64,000 bases of DNA from Fibrobacter sp. UBA7003 (GCA_002449765.1 DJXN01000004.1:42932-106931); one strand, 5' to 3'. Shown: positions 42,834-52,925, numbered from the stretch's first letter. Notes: generated from the letters alone by a model not told the origin. Translations and numbers: made by a program.

Positions 42834-44117
42834 ATGAAACGATTTAAAAGATTCTGGTTGTGTGCGACTGCGGCCCTAGCCATAGGGATTGCCGGTTGCA
42901 ACCTGTTCAACCCCACGGAAAATGCCGACATCGACGACGACGATGTCGATGCCCTCACCTACGAGGCCTACATCCATTTCCGCAATGCAGAATACACCAT
43001 CGCAAGGGAATACTTCGAAAAGGTGCTCAAGGCGGATTCCACCGTCTCCGAGGCGTGGTACGGCCTTGCCAAGTGCGTGCTGAACCAGCAGGGGCTGAAC
43101 GTCTTCGAAATGCTCAAGTACGCAAACGCAAAGGATGGCCAGAGCGCATTCCTGGAAATGGACGATTCGACCGCAAACCACTACAAAACCGCAATTACCG
43201 CAGTCCTGGAAGTCCTCGACCCGTTCATTGAAAGGGATTCCACCGGAAGAACCGACGGAAAGGTGACCTTCAAGACCATCTCGGCAAGCTACACGGTACT
43301 CCACCTGACCAAGGCCGCCATCATGGTCCGCAACAACATCAACGACATAACAGGCCTGTTCAGTTTCTCGGACGGAGCCATGGACATCGACTGGAGCTCC
43401 CTGAAGGGTATGGGCGAATCCTCCGTTGAAATGTTCGAATCCATGGGCGACATCGGACATGCCATCAAGGCGGACCCGAGTATCGCGACCGAAGTCCTCA
43501 AGAGCTATGTTCCTGAAGCGGCTCTGCTCAGCGACTCCGGCCTCACGGTTGCGACCGAAGCCATGGCGACCTACATGATTACCGCGAGCGAAGCGGTCAC
43601 AAGCAACGAGGACGCCATCATCGCTTACACAAGCATCGGTGACATGATGGACGGAGACGGAGACGGCTGCATCGACGAAGAAATCGCCGACAACTTCGAC
43701 AACGACGGCGACGGCCTCGTCGACGAAGACATGCGCCAAAACCAGGCGATGGTTCCCGAAACGAACTTCCTGCAGCACCGCTTCGGCCAGATAGCATCTG
43801 TCAAGACCGCTGAAGGCTACGAAACGGTCGACATCGACATGAACGGAAAGGCCGCCGATGAAGGGGAATTTACCTTCGCCATCGAAGGTTCCAACGACCG
43901 CGACGCCCAGAACAACCACCTGTTCAAGGCATTCGCTGCGAACTTCGGTTTCGCCGAATCGGGCAATACGCTCGCAGAGAACATGAATCTTGCAAAGAAG
44001 GATAGGGACGTAAACAACATCAAATACGACCTCGCCTGGCGCAAGGCCAACATCGGCGGATGCTGGGCCAACTACGACGAAGAAATGTTCCTCAAATGGT
44101 TTGAAGGGAGGGACTAA
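42834..44117 (+). CDS. Lipoprotein with TPR-like N-domain and calcium-binding DxDxD repeats
   Basis: 427 residues from ATG 42834 (GGA upstream; an extension from 42732 has no ribosome site and no signal). Lipoprotein signal ends IAGC (cysteine about 22). Residues about 40-90 form TPR-like helices (AREYFEKVLKADSTVSEAWY). Near residue 280 are DGDGDGCIDEE and DNDGDGLVDED, thrombospondin type 3/EF-hand-like calcium loops. Function unknown. The next gene starts 3 nt after the stop, so it is probably an outer-membrane lipoprotein working with the barrel protein. Confidence 0.7.
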   Translation: MKRFKRFWLCATAALAIGIAGCNLFNPTENADIDDDDVDALTYEAYIHFRNAEYTIAREYFEKVLKADSTVSEAWYGLAKCVLNQQGLNVFEMLKYANAKDGQSAFLEMDDSTANHYKTAITAVLEVLDPFIERDSTGRTDGKVTFKTISASYTVLHLTKAAIMVRNNINDITGLFSFSDGAMDIDWSSLKGMGESSVEMFESMGDIGHAIKADPSIATEVLKSYVPEAALLSDSGLTVATEAMATYMITASEAVTSNEDAIIAYTSIGDMMDGDGDGCIDEEIADNFDNDGDGLVDEDMRQNQAMVPETNFLQHRFGQIASVKTAEGYETVDIDMNGKAADEGEFTFAIEGSNDRDAQNNHLFKAFAANFGFAESGNTLAENMNLAKKDRDVNNIKYDLAWRKANIGGCWANYDEEMFLKWFEGRD

Positions 44118-44120
44118 GCG

Positions 44121-45374
44121 ATGAAAAGAATTTTAGCGACACTCTTATGCCTCGGACTGGGGGCGGCGGTCTTTGCCGCCAAAGCCCCGACTCACCACTC
44201 GATGCGCGGCGAATCCATGGGTAACGCGCATGTGGCCGTAGTCGATGACAAGGAAGCCATCTACTACAACTACGCAGGCCTTTCCCAGATTAACCGACTA
44301 GGCAACTACGACAAGCGCCCGGAACAAGGCTACTACCCGCGCAACTTCATCGGCGATGCTCGACTGAACTTGGGCGGCGCGGGTCCGTTCGAAACCTACT
44401 TCTCCACCTACAACGTGGCGAAGGACCTGCAAGCCCTCTACCAGAACGTGGCCGACGCGGCCGAGGCTCTCGGCCTAAACCAGAACCAGCTTCTGATGGA
44501 TACGCTTGCCTCGCACCCGGAACTCATCCATAAGATTAATTCCTACGACCACAAGTACCTCACCATGAAAATCAAGATGGATGCGGAACTCGCCATCCAC
44601 GGATTCGGCGGTGCGGTCTGGGTGGACGGAAGCGTCGCCCCCTACCTCGACGGAGGCCTCATCCTTCCCTTCCTCGGCGTCGACACATTCTACGTCGACG
44701 GCGTGGTGCAGGGCGGTGTCGCCTACGGATTCACCGATAACCTCTCCGTGGGTATCGGTGCAAAGGCGGCGAAGCGCCACAAGGTGGAAGTCATCACCAT
44801 CGACATCTTGAACTACGCCTCCATACAGGATACTCTCGAAGACCGCTACGACGACGCGACCCACAGCATCTTCGACTTCGAGTCCATCTCGTTCGGTCTT
44901 GACTTCGGCGTGCTCTACCAGCTGACCCGTGAATTCCGCGTGGGCGCATCACTCCGCGACGTGTACTTCAAGGAACTCGCCGGCGACAAGATTACCCCGA
45001 ACCTGAGCGTGGGCTTCAACTATTCCCCGAGGTTCTTTAACAAGAACACCGGCTACGCACGCAAGTTCAACTTTGCCTGCGACTATGCAGACGCATTCAA
45101 TTCGGAAAAGAACTACAAGCCCCTCTCCCACCTGAATTTCGGTCTCGAAGTGGAACAGACTCTGCTTGCCTGGCCCGGCTACAACAACGAGCTTCGAGCC
45201 CTGAGCCTCCGCCTCGCCGGCGGATTCAAGGGCGGTTACCCCTCCGCAGGCGTAAGCCTCGAAGTGCTCCGCGTCGTAACGCTCGAATTCGCGACCTGGG
45301 CCGAAGAACTCGGCTACTACACCGGTCAGGACGAAGAACGTATCTACATGGGACAGATTAGCCTCGGCTTCTAG
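44121..45374 (+). CDS. Outer-membrane beta-barrel protein (PorV/UPF0164-like)
   Basis: 417 residues. Signal peptide about 1-19 (VFAA). Then MRGESMGNAHVAVVDDKEAIYYNYAGLSQI, the N-terminal motif of the FadL-like PorV/UPF0164 group, followed by alternating amphipathic strands and a C-terminal GQISLGF ending in phenylalanine, as needed for barrel assembly. Could be a transporter or a type IX secretion accessory; not decidable. Operon with the preceding lipoprotein; strong terminator after. Confidence 0.72.
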   Translation: MKRILATLLCLGLGAAVFAAKAPTHHSMRGESMGNAHVAVVDDKEAIYYNYAGLSQINRLGNYDKRPEQGYYPRNFIGDARLNLGGAGPFETYFSTYNVAKDLQALYQNVADAAEALGLNQNQLLMDTLASHPELIHKINSYDHKYLTMKIKMDAELAIHGFGGAVWVDGSVAPYLDGGLILPFLGVDTFYVDGVVQGGVAYGFTDNLSVGIGAKAAKRHKVEVITIDILNYASIQDTLEDRYDDATHSIFDFESISFGLDFGVLYQLTREFRVGASLRDVYFKELAGDKITPNLSVGFNYSPRFFNKNTGYARKFNFACDYADAFNSEKNYKPLSHLNFGLEVEQTLLAWPGYNNELRALSLRLAGGFKGGYPSAGVSLEVLRVVTLEFATWAEELGYYTGQDEERIYMGQISLGF

Positions 45375-45416
45375 CCTTTTCTAATTGTTCCAGCCTTAAC
45401 TGACTAGCTTAAGATA

Positions 45417-45444
45417 ACCCCCCGGTTTATGCCGGGGGGTTTTC
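45417..45444 (+). terminator. Terminator after the barrel protein gene
   Basis: AACCCCCCGG/CCGGGGGGTT stem with 6-nt loop, followed by TTTT. Confidence 0.9.
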
Positions 45445-45502
45445 GTATCAAATGACTTTGCCGGAAGCACCTGCATGCTCAGCGGGCAATAACAACCAGG
45501 GG

Positions 45503-47257
45503 TTACTTTCTGGGAACTAACTGCGGCCAGTAGTTTTCAGGCTTTTGATTCAAGTAAGTGAGGCGCGTCCAGGTATCGTCGCGGAAGCAGCCGCCCACCA
45601 TGAGTTCGTCAAGTTTGCCCGTAAAACCGCCCACCTCGAAGTAGGCACGGACGCCGACAGAATCGCTCCTGTCAGAAGGTTCCAGCGAGAACGTAACCTT
45701 CGAATCGTCCCAATCGGATTGTTCCGGCGAGGCCGAAACCTTAGCGTCGTTCAGGTAGAACACCGTCTGTTCAAACGCACGCCTGCTGAACGCCACGTAA
45801 GTCCATTCGCCCGCCTTGATTCCGTCCGTGCCCGAAGCCCAGGAAACCTTGTAGCTCATAGTATCGAGTGCATCGGACGAATCGGCAACGTGGTAGACTT
45901 CCACGACAAAGCCCTTTTCGGGAACATAGAGCAGCGCGTATTCCTTCGCCTTCTCGAAGATGGTCTGCTCCTTGTCGAGCGCATCGAGTTCCACCCACGT
46001 CGAGAAGCAGAAGTATCCGTCTTCATCAAAAGACATGTTCACTTCGCGCGTCGTATCCACCCTGGCGGAGCTCTTGACATAGAACGAGCCTGCGGAATCC
46101 ATTTCTATTCCTATTCCGACAACGCCTTCGGTTATCGCATCGGCATCGACCGAACCAAAAGCCGTGCCGTCAAAGTCCCCCATCTCGGCATAATCCGTCT
46201 GGGGAGAGACCGCATAGCCGAAATGCCACACCAGTGAGTAGCTTCGGTTCGTGGGGAACACATCGGACGCATAAGCCGGGTCTAGCAGCCCGTCATAAGA
46301 GAGTTCCAGCGAATCGGTCACGTTCAACGAATCCACCCTCACCCAAAGCACGGCCTGTTTGGATTCCACTCCGTATACGGGGGTCGCCAACTCGTGGAAG
46401 GATATCGGGAGCTTCTTGCTGCGGGAACCGTCCTTCGAGACACGCACGGCCTCCCAACGGCCCGTCATGTGCAGCAGCGAATCAAAATTGCAGTTTTCCT
46501 CTGTCAGGCGAAGTGCCACAGGGATATCGGTGACAACAGAATTCAACGAATCCACGCCCCCAGGGAGCGCAAGCGGAGCCACCCAAGTAAAGAAGACAGA
46601 ATCATGTGGAATTATGACATCCGGTTCAATTAAGCTCGGGTACACGACTGTGAGCGTATCGCCCGGAACAACCTCGACATCCAATACAGAACCCCAGTAA
46701 TAACCGTCAAAGTAAATCAGCAAATCAAGTTTACCAGCCGGCAAGCTGTCTACCACCAACTCATGATAATTACGAAGAGTCGTTTCTCTACGGATGGTCG
46801 TTCCCGGAACAACAACAACGACCTTATGTTCATTATAAGAATCCACCAATTCAAGCTTTACCACGCCCGGCGCACGCAGCGTATCGTTCACGGCAACGGA
46901 GTCATCTTCGGCAACCTTCACTCCCCGCACCAGCAGACGCTTGCCCGACTGTACGTGGTAAGCCTCGAGAGCGTAAGTCCCATCGGGCACGGAATCCAAG
47001 CGGTAGTGGCCGTCCTTGTCGGTCTCTGTAGAATATACGGCAGGGAGTTCCGCATCGGTCATGGCATCGTAGCTCTCGGGCACGCACTGAACACGCGCAT
47101 GTGCGGCCGGCTTGCCGCCGTCCAACATCAAGATTCCCGCGAGTTCCGGAGAACCCGTTTCGGCGCTATTGCCTGCCGACTGACTATTGGAGGAACAACC
47201 CCAAAAGGCCGCCAAAGAGGCGACCGCAACAGTCAATATGGTTCCACGGAACTTCAT
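45503..47257 (-). CDS. Lipoprotein with carboxypeptidase-regulatory-like and LamG-like domains
   Basis: 584 residues from ATG 47257. Lipoprotein signal ends AFWGC (cysteine about 21). Residues about 38-110 form a carboxypeptidase-regulatory-like beta sandwich (AGILMLDGGKPAAHARVQC ... YRLDSVPDGTYALEAY). Residues about 360-570 are a concanavalin/LamG-type domain (FSTWVELDALDKEQTIFEK, WTYVAFSRRAFEQTVFYLN, GKLDELMVGG), likely carbohydrate binding. The gene lacks a Shine-Dalgarno; TATATT is 7 nt before the ATG, suggesting a leaderless mRNA. Downstream of the pectate lyase on the same strand but probably with its own start. Confidence 0.72.
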   Translation of the reverse strand: MKFRGTILTVAVASLAAFWGCSSNSQSAGNSAETGSPELAGILMLDGGKPAAHARVQCVPESYDAMTDAELPAVYSTETDKDGHYRLDSVPDGTYALEAYHVQSGKRLLVRGVKVAEDDSVAVNDTLRAPGVVKLELVDSYNEHKVVVVVPGTTIRRETTLRNYHELVVDSLPAGKLDLLIYFDGYYWGSVLDVEVVPGDTLTVVYPSLIEPDVIIPHDSVFFTWVAPLALPGGVDSLNSVVTDIPVALRLTEENCNFDSLLHMTGRWEAVRVSKDGSRSKKLPISFHELATPVYGVESKQAVLWVRVDSLNVTDSLELSYDGLLDPAYASDVFPTNRSYSLVWHFGYAVSPQTDYAEMGDFDGTAFGSVDADAITEGVVGIGIEMDSAGSFYVKSSARVDTTREVNMSFDEDGYFCFSTWVELDALDKEQTIFEKAKEYALLYVPEKGFVVEVYHVADSSDALDTMSYKVSWASGTDGIKAGEWTYVAFSRRAFEQTVFYLNDAKVSASPEQSDWDDSKVTFSLEPSDRSDSVGVRAYFEVGGFTGKLDELMVGGCFRDDTWTRLTYLNQKPENYWPQLVPRK

Positions 47258-47296
47258 CGATACCAATATAATTAAGTTTTTTTCAAAAAGAAATAT

Positions 47297-49855
47297 TTAT
47301 TGCAAATACCTGCATTTTATGGAGCCTGCCGTGGTGTATTCCACCACGATAACGCGAGCAGCAGGCATCCTTGCCGGTTTGCGTTCGCCAGCAAACAGCG
47401 GGCGCCCTTGCACGTCGAATATGCGGTAGTAGGCAGTTTCGGCCTCAGTCGCCCTGTTCACGCGTTGAGCAATCGAAGTCGTTCCGCTGCTGGATTCGAC
47501 AACTTCGCCCGAAGAAGACTCCGTTTCGGCACTTGAAGAAGATTCGGGAGTATTCGGGTCCGTCACCACGATGCGGCCGCTCTTGACAAAGGTGGAATCG
47601 TTGTTGGTTGCCGTGACGGTAAAGGCGAACTCGCCCGCTTCCGCAGGAGTCCCGCTAATAGAAATCTTACGGTTTTCCTTGTCGATGCTAGTCGTAACAC
47701 CCGCCGGGAAACCTTCAGGCACGACCGTCTCGGCGCCGCTCCAGGTGTAGCAGAAATCTACGATCGGCTCGCCCAGGTTAATACTCTGGCTGCTGGAACC
47801 AGCCCCGCACTTCACGACCTCGGGGTAAGCAGCCCCTTCAACCGTGAAGGTCACGAACGAAGACATCTGCGAAAGGCCCGAATTGTCCGTCACCACGGCG
47901 ACCGCGGAATACACGCCCGGTTCAAGCCCGCTCGCGTTTACCTGGTAGGGAGCGCTTGTCGCAGAGCCGACCAAAGTATTGCCCACGTAGAAGGCGACAC
48001 TTTTCACGGAACCGTCGTTGTCCTTCGCGTCGGCCTTCAAGGCAACCGTCGCACCCACTTCGAACTTCGCACCCGACGCAGGGGCGGTCATCGAGACCGT
48101 CGCCGCCTTGTTGCTCAGTCCGAAAGCCTGGTTGTATTCGGGCATCTTGCCGTAGCGGCCACCCACACCCGCGAGGCTCGGGATTTCTTTCGGGAGATTT
48201 GCCACGGTACGCTTTTCAAAACTGTAGCTCGGGTTGAACGTCGCCGCATTCGGAACGCCCTGCGTCACCGTACCGTTGTAGCGGTGCTGTTGCTTGGTCC
48301 CGCTCCCGAACGTGACTCCGCTAAAGTAAACGTAGCCGTTGTCGCCCCATTCGGCCAAATAACCCTGGCCGTTATCAATGTAGCTGTTCTCGTAGCGCAC
48401 GTAGGCCTTCGCGTTTGCGCTGTGGCCGTTCGCACCCGCGATAAAGAAGCGGTTGTAGTCCACGTACTGGTTGTACAGATGCACCTGCGAACCATTGCTT
48501 TCGCCCGTCACCTTCGGCACGCGACCATAGGTATTGTGCCAGTAGTTGTTCGCGTATGTCAGATGAGCATCTTCGACAAGTGCCATGTAAGGATCGGTAC
48601 CCCAGCAGTTGAAATCATTCGCGCCGTCAAAATCCAGGTAGCTGATAGTGGCGTCGTCCACGAATTCCATGTCCATGCCGTCACTGATCCACTTGTAGCT
48701 GATGTGGTCGGCCCAAAACTTTTTAACGTGGTTCGATGCGGAGCCCACCGTCTCGAGGCCGTCGCCGCCTTCAATCAAGTGCGGGTTCACATCGTAAATG
48801 GCGAGGTTGCGATAGATATGGTTTCCGGACCCTTCGTAGCTACGCACCACGATGGAGGCTCCACGCAGGTTCGCACCGCGACCCATGCCAACAAGGCTCT
48901 TGTTAGGCTTGGTGGTAATCCAGTTGCTCCACGCCTGCAGATTGTCCGATTCCTTCACGATTTCGAGTCCGGATTCGCCGAGGCTCGCGCAACTGTTCTT
49001 TTCGAAGGCGATACGGTAGAACTTGTTCGTCTTGCCCGTCACGCGGTTCTTCTCGCTGCATGTCGTGCGGCACCAGGTACGCCCGGCCGCATTCGCCTCG
49101 GTCACCGCATTGCGCATCCGTCTGAAGTCGTAAATACCTTCGGGCACAAGGATTGTCACCGCATCGTTACTCTGCATATGCTTACGAATAGTGGCGGTAT
49201 CGCTCGCGATGACGATGTTACCCGCATCGCCGCCGGTGGTATTGGCGCCGAAGCCTTCGGCCTTCACGTTGAATGTGAAAAGCAGGACGGCCGTCGGGTC
49301 GGTTTCCGCGCCGCTCCAGATCCACTTGGCCTGCGTATTCGCGGCAAATCCCGTAAGGGCAGCCCCGCTCGGGAGCTTGTTGCTCGCATAGTTCAGGGTT
49401 GTCGCTCCACCCCACTGGCTAAGGTCACGACCCTTGTTTTTCCAGGAGTTATTGCCGACAGTCGGCTTTGCCTTCCAGCCGCTGCCGGAATAGTAAGATT
49501 TATCCAGATCGTCAATCTGCACCATTACGCCGGGAGCACCCTGGCCGTTCACGCCCACGACAGAAATCGCGTTCTCGCCGGGAAGGAAGGTCATCGGCAC
49601 AAAGCGCACGCGGCCCGCCTGGTTGTCTTCGGCAAGGAGTGCCCCGTTATGGTAGAGCCTGTAGCCGCCATCCGCCACAATCCAGATTCCCGGGCCCTCG
49701 CCCGCATTGTATGTCGCGGCCACCAGCTGCGAACCCACCTTGTCGCCACCACCATAGGCGGCGTCGCCCGGAAGCGACACCACCTCGGAGGGGCTTATCG
49801 CCGCTGAGGCAATCCACACTCCGCACGCCACGACACCAAACACTTTTTTCATCAT
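47297..49855 (-). CDS. Pectate lyase, PL1-like, with Ig-like modules and C-terminal sorting-type tail
   Basis: 852 residues from ATG 49855 (AAAGGG 6 nt upstream). Signal peptide about 1-19. An N-terminal beta-sandwich (about 20-120), then a right-handed beta-helix lyase domain with ILVPEGIYDFRR, NKSLVGMGRGANLRG, a DGMDMEFVDDATISYLDFDG stretch, and NNYWHNTYGRVPKV, whose arginine is the likely catalytic base. Then a Big-type Ig domain (VSMTAPASGAKFEVGATV), a putative-Ig domain, a Ser/Glu linker, and a 50-residue tail (YYRIFDVQGRPLFAG) like a type IX secretion signal. Cleaves polygalacturonate by beta-elimination outside the cell. Paired with the GH43 gene across a regulator gene. Confidence 0.83.
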   Translation of the reverse strand: MMKKVFGVVACGVWIASAAISPSEVVSLPGDAAYGGGDKVGSQLVAATYNAGEGPGIWIVADGGYRLYHNGALLAEDNQAGRVRFVPMTFLPGENAISVVGVNGQGAPGVMVQIDDLDKSYYSGSGWKAKPTVGNNSWKNKGRDLSQWGGATTLNYASNKLPSGAALTGFAANTQAKWIWSGAETDPTAVLLFTFNVKAEGFGANTTGGDAGNIVIASDTATIRKHMQSNDAVTILVPEGIYDFRRMRNAVTEANAAGRTWCRTTCSEKNRVTGKTNKFYRIAFEKNSCASLGESGLEIVKESDNLQAWSNWITTKPNKSLVGMGRGANLRGASIVVRSYEGSGNHIYRNLAIYDVNPHLIEGGDGLETVGSASNHVKKFWADHISYKWISDGMDMEFVDDATISYLDFDGANDFNCWGTDPYMALVEDAHLTYANNYWHNTYGRVPKVTGESNGSQVHLYNQYVDYNRFFIAGANGHSANAKAYVRYENSYIDNGQGYLAEWGDNGYVYFSGVTFGSGTKQQHRYNGTVTQGVPNAATFNPSYSFEKRTVANLPKEIPSLAGVGGRYGKMPEYNQAFGLSNKAATVSMTAPASGAKFEVGATVALKADAKDNDGSVKSVAFYVGNTLVGSATSAPYQVNASGLEPGVYSAVAVVTDNSGLSQMSSFVTFTVEGAAYPEVVKCGAGSSSQSINLGEPIVDFCYTWSGAETVVPEGFPAGVTTSIDKENRKISISGTPAEAGEFAFTVTATNNDSTFVKSGRIVVTDPNTPESSSSAETESSSGEVVESSSGTTSIAQRVNRATEAETAYYRIFDVQGRPLFAGERKPARMPAARVIVVEYTTAGSIKCRYLQ

Positions 49856-50039
49856 AATACACCCTTTCCCGGACAACGCAGACATTTGCGCAACTTTCTC
49901 GGGGACCATATAAAATCTACCTCGAAAAAATGATTTTGCCCACTTATTTATTACTCGGCCCCTCTTTTCCGTTGTTTCCAGACAACGCAAAACTTTTTTT
50001 CGTTACCCGCTAAATAATCTTTTTTCTTACATTTAGGGC

Positions 50040-50888
50040 ATGGGCGAAAAGAAACCGTCAAAGAAAATCTTCGAATACCTGGACTACAGGGAATTTCTGA
50101 AAGATTACTACAATGCCAAGAAGGAGGCGAACCCCGCCTTCTCGCTCCGCGTGTTTTCGGACAAGATCGGTTTCAAGGCCAAGGACTTTATAAGCCGCGT
50201 GATGAACGGCGACAAGAACCTTTCAAGCCAGAGCATCCCCAAGGTCGCAAGCGGGCTTCGGCTCGGCAAGCACGAAACGGAATTCTTCGTCGCACTCGTC
50301 AAATTCAACCAAGCCGAAACCACCGAAGAAAGGAACACCGCTTTCGAAGAAATGCAGACAACGCTTAAGGTTGTCCGTTTCGCCGAAAAGCAGCACCTGC
50401 TCGGGCACGCCCAGTACATGGTGTATTCGGATTGGCGCCACCTTACCATAAGGAGTCTCATCGGCATGTTCGGTTTTGACGGCGACTACGAGACACTCGC
50501 CAAGCAAGTTCACCCGCACATCACCGCCGAAGAAGCGAAGAAGTCCGTAAAGTTGCTCGAAGACTGCCAGCTCATCAAGAAGGGCAAGGACGGCAAATAC
50601 GAATTGACAGAAAGCGCGATTACCACCGGAGACCGCACGTCAAAACTCGCACTCCGCGGTTTCCACCAGAATTGCCTGAAGCTCGCCGCCGATTCCATCG
50701 ACCGCGACCCGCCGGGCACACGCCATATTTCAGGGCTCACCCTCGGTATAAGCCAAGAAGGCTACGAACGCATCGTGGAACGCATCAACGCCTTCCGTAA
50801 AGAAATTGCGCTCATCGCCGAAGAAGACGCCGACGCGGACAAGGTTTTCCAGTTGCAGTTCGCGCTGTTCCCTGTCGGTGGCAAATAA
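50040..50888 (+). CDS. TIGR02147-family (DUF4423) putative regulator
   Basis: 282 residues. Begins with the family hallmark IFEYLDYREFLKDYYNAKK, then a helix-turn-helix-like RVFSDKIGFKAKDFISRVMNGDKNLS, and ends with RINAFRKEIALIAEEDADAD. The family is best known from Fibrobacter and related genomes and is presumed to be DNA binding. Lies between, and divergent from or convergent with, the two pectin genes, so it may control them (inference). TACATT 6 nt before the ATG and no separated ribosome site: possibly leaderless. Confidence 0.85.
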   Translation: MGEKKPSKKIFEYLDYREFLKDYYNAKKEANPAFSLRVFSDKIGFKAKDFISRVMNGDKNLSSQSIPKVASGLRLGKHETEFFVALVKFNQAETTEERNTAFEEMQTTLKVVRFAEKQHLLGHAQYMVYSDWRHLTIRSLIGMFGFDGDYETLAKQVHPHITAEEAKKSVKLLEDCQLIKKGKDGKYELTESAITTGDRTSKLALRGFHQNCLKLAADSIDRDPPGTRHISGLTLGISQEGYERIVERINAFRKEIALIAEEDADADKVFQLQFALFPVGGK

Positions 50889-50894
50889 GAATCG

Positions 50895-52895
50895 TCAGAA
50901 CATCACCCGGTAACGGATTTGCTTGTCGAAACTACGACCCTTGAGGTCGCGGTAGGCCTTGCGGGCGGGTGCCGGAGAATCGTGGCGGACTGCACGCGGG
51001 GCAATCGCAGTCGTTCCGCTGCTGGAACTTTCCGGCGCAACCTCGCTGGAGCTGGAAACCGGGTCGCCACACGGTGCTTGGTTGCAGACAACCTGCATCG
51101 GCTCAAAGATGAGATTCCCGAGAATCGCCTCGCCGGAAATTCCCGATGCCGTCAGGTACAGGTCCTTGATGCCGCGCAGGCCCATGTCGCCCGAGCATTT
51201 CGCCGCAGACCAGCCGCCACCCATGAGAGATCTATTTGACAGGTCACATGTGAAGACAGCAGTCCCGTCCTTCTTGCCGTCGCGAATCACGATCTTACCC
51301 GACGAAGCATTTTTCACCTGAAGGAAAACATTGCCGATATCCTTGAGCGAATCAAGCACCACGTTCTCGAAAATCGCGTAACCGCCGTCCTTGATGGCGA
51401 ACTCGTCGTCCTTCGTGAGACGCACGCGGATGCCGTTGTCAAAGCCGTTCGCGGGAATCGTATCGCGGATAATGCGCAAGAAGTCGATGCGGTCGAGTTC
51501 CGCAAAATTTCCGTTCGGCGAAGGCTCGATTTCGATGAAGTTGCCGCCGCGCTTGAGTTTCGCAGGCACCATCACCACAGAATTTTCGGGGAAAGAGCCC
51601 CAGGAACCCGTCGGCGGGAGCGTCACCGTCTGCGACTTGCCATTCACCGTCACCTTGTGCGTCGCGGCCGCATCGCCACCGTTCGCGTAGCGGTAACGCA
51701 GCAGGTAATCGCCCGCCTGCATGATGTTCATCGGCAGACGAATCTTGGAACCCTCGGTATTCACGTACGCGAGGTATTCCCCGTTCGAGGCCGTATTGCT
51801 GCGCGTAATCGCAAGGTCGCCCGAAACAGCGCGGGTCAGCACGCCGTGCTCGACTTCGGCACTCAAGTAACGCCCGAGGAAGGGCTGTCCCATCTCAGCC
51901 CAGTTATCCTCGGTGAAGACGACATCACGTATATGAATGTGATTGTACTTGTCTCCGTTCAAGTCGTAGTAGTGGTGTACAAATCGCACGCGGTTCAGGT
52001 CCTGGAAGGCCTCGCCGCCGCCCGGGCCCACGTAGCGCCCGTACCGTTCCAAAAGAATCGTGCCGCCACCGTTCGCCATGGTGTAACCGGCGCGGTCCTT
52101 GTACGGTCCGGTTACTTTGTCTGCACGGCCGTAAGCCGTCTTGTACGTTGTCTGCTCGATGTTTGCGCCCTGCTGGCAGCACTTGTCCCATGCGGTGAAC
52201 AGGAAATACTGCCCGCCATGCTCAATCAGGCTCGGGCCTTCTTCGGCGCCGCCGCTCGCGCTGCTGGTACGGCGCGCAATGTTGTAGACCGTCTTGTCGT
52301 CGCTCGCCTGGTAGCCTGTCGTTGCATCTAACTTAATCAGCTGAATGCCAAGCCCGAACGAACCGAAAGCCATCCAGTAATTGCCCTCGGTGTCACGCAC
52401 CACGTCGGCATCGATGGCATTGTACTTGTCGCTAGTCGTCGTGTGGAAAACGTGGCCGTAGTCGGTCCAGCCGTAGCCCGATGTGCCCGGCATAATGGAC
52501 TTTGTGGACTGGTAGCCGATTGCCGAAGAACGCTTGCCAAAGACGGACACGCAGTAATACACGCGGTACTCGCCGTTCATGTAGAAAACGTCGGGAGCCC
52601 AGATGCCTTCGGTGCCCGGAGCATAGGTGTAGGCCCACTGCGGAATGGCGCTCACGGTCGACTTGTGGTCGCGCCACGTGTAAGCGTCTTCGCTTGTCCA
52701 CAGTTGCAGATTGTTGTTGGTGCTCATGAGGGCGTAGCCGTCCTCGAACCGCACCATGCTCGGGTCGTGACCGGGTTGCAAATTATCCTTCGCATACCAG
52801 TCGGCAGCGGAGGAAACCGACACTCCAAACGCAAGCCCAAGGCCAACACGCCCGAACATAGCACGCACGCCGAAGCGTGATCCCATTCCAAACAT
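50895..52895 (-). CDS. GH43 arabinanase-like enzyme with carbohydrate-binding module
   Basis: 666 residues from ATG 52895 (GGGAG 6 nt upstream). Signal peptide about 1-30 (SVSSA). GH43 five-blade propeller: catalytic base in GHDPSMVRF, pKa modulator in NAIDADVVRD, acid in AEEGPSLIEHGG; GIWAPDVFYMNGEYRVYYC is typical of endo-1,5-arabinanases. Then a CBM6/35-like module (about 370-490, NGEYLAYVNTEGSKIRLP ... ELDRIDFLRII), a further beta domain, a Ser-rich linker and a basic tail. Releases arabino-oligosaccharides from pectin side chains outside the cell. Own promoter at 52926-52958. Confidence 0.87.
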   Translation of the reverse strand: MFGMGSRFGVRAMFGRVGLGLAFGVSVSSAADWYAKDNLQPGHDPSMVRFEDGYALMSTNNNLQLWTSEDAYTWRDHKSTVSAIPQWAYTYAPGTEGIWAPDVFYMNGEYRVYYCVSVFGKRSSAIGYQSTKSIMPGTSGYGWTDYGHVFHTTTSDKYNAIDADVVRDTEGNYWMAFGSFGLGIQLIKLDATTGYQASDDKTVYNIARRTSSASGGAEEGPSLIEHGGQYFLFTAWDKCCQQGANIEQTTYKTAYGRADKVTGPYKDRAGYTMANGGGTILLERYGRYVGPGGGEAFQDLNRVRFVHHYYDLNGDKYNHIHIRDVVFTEDNWAEMGQPFLGRYLSAEVEHGVLTRAVSGDLAITRSNTASNGEYLAYVNTEGSKIRLPMNIMQAGDYLLRYRYANGGDAAATHKVTVNGKSQTVTLPPTGSWGSFPENSVVMVPAKLKRGGNFIEIEPSPNGNFAELDRIDFLRIIRDTIPANGFDNGIRVRLTKDDEFAIKDGGYAIFENVVLDSLKDIGNVFLQVKNASSGKIVIRDGKKDGTAVFTCDLSNRSLMGGGWSAAKCSGDMGLRGIKDLYLTASGISGEAILGNLIFEPMQVVCNQAPCGDPVSSSSEVAPESSSSGTTAIAPRAVRHDSPAPARKAYRDLKGRSFDKQIRYRVMF

Positions 52896-52925
52896 AAACA
52901 GCTCCCTTTTATTGCATCCACCCAT

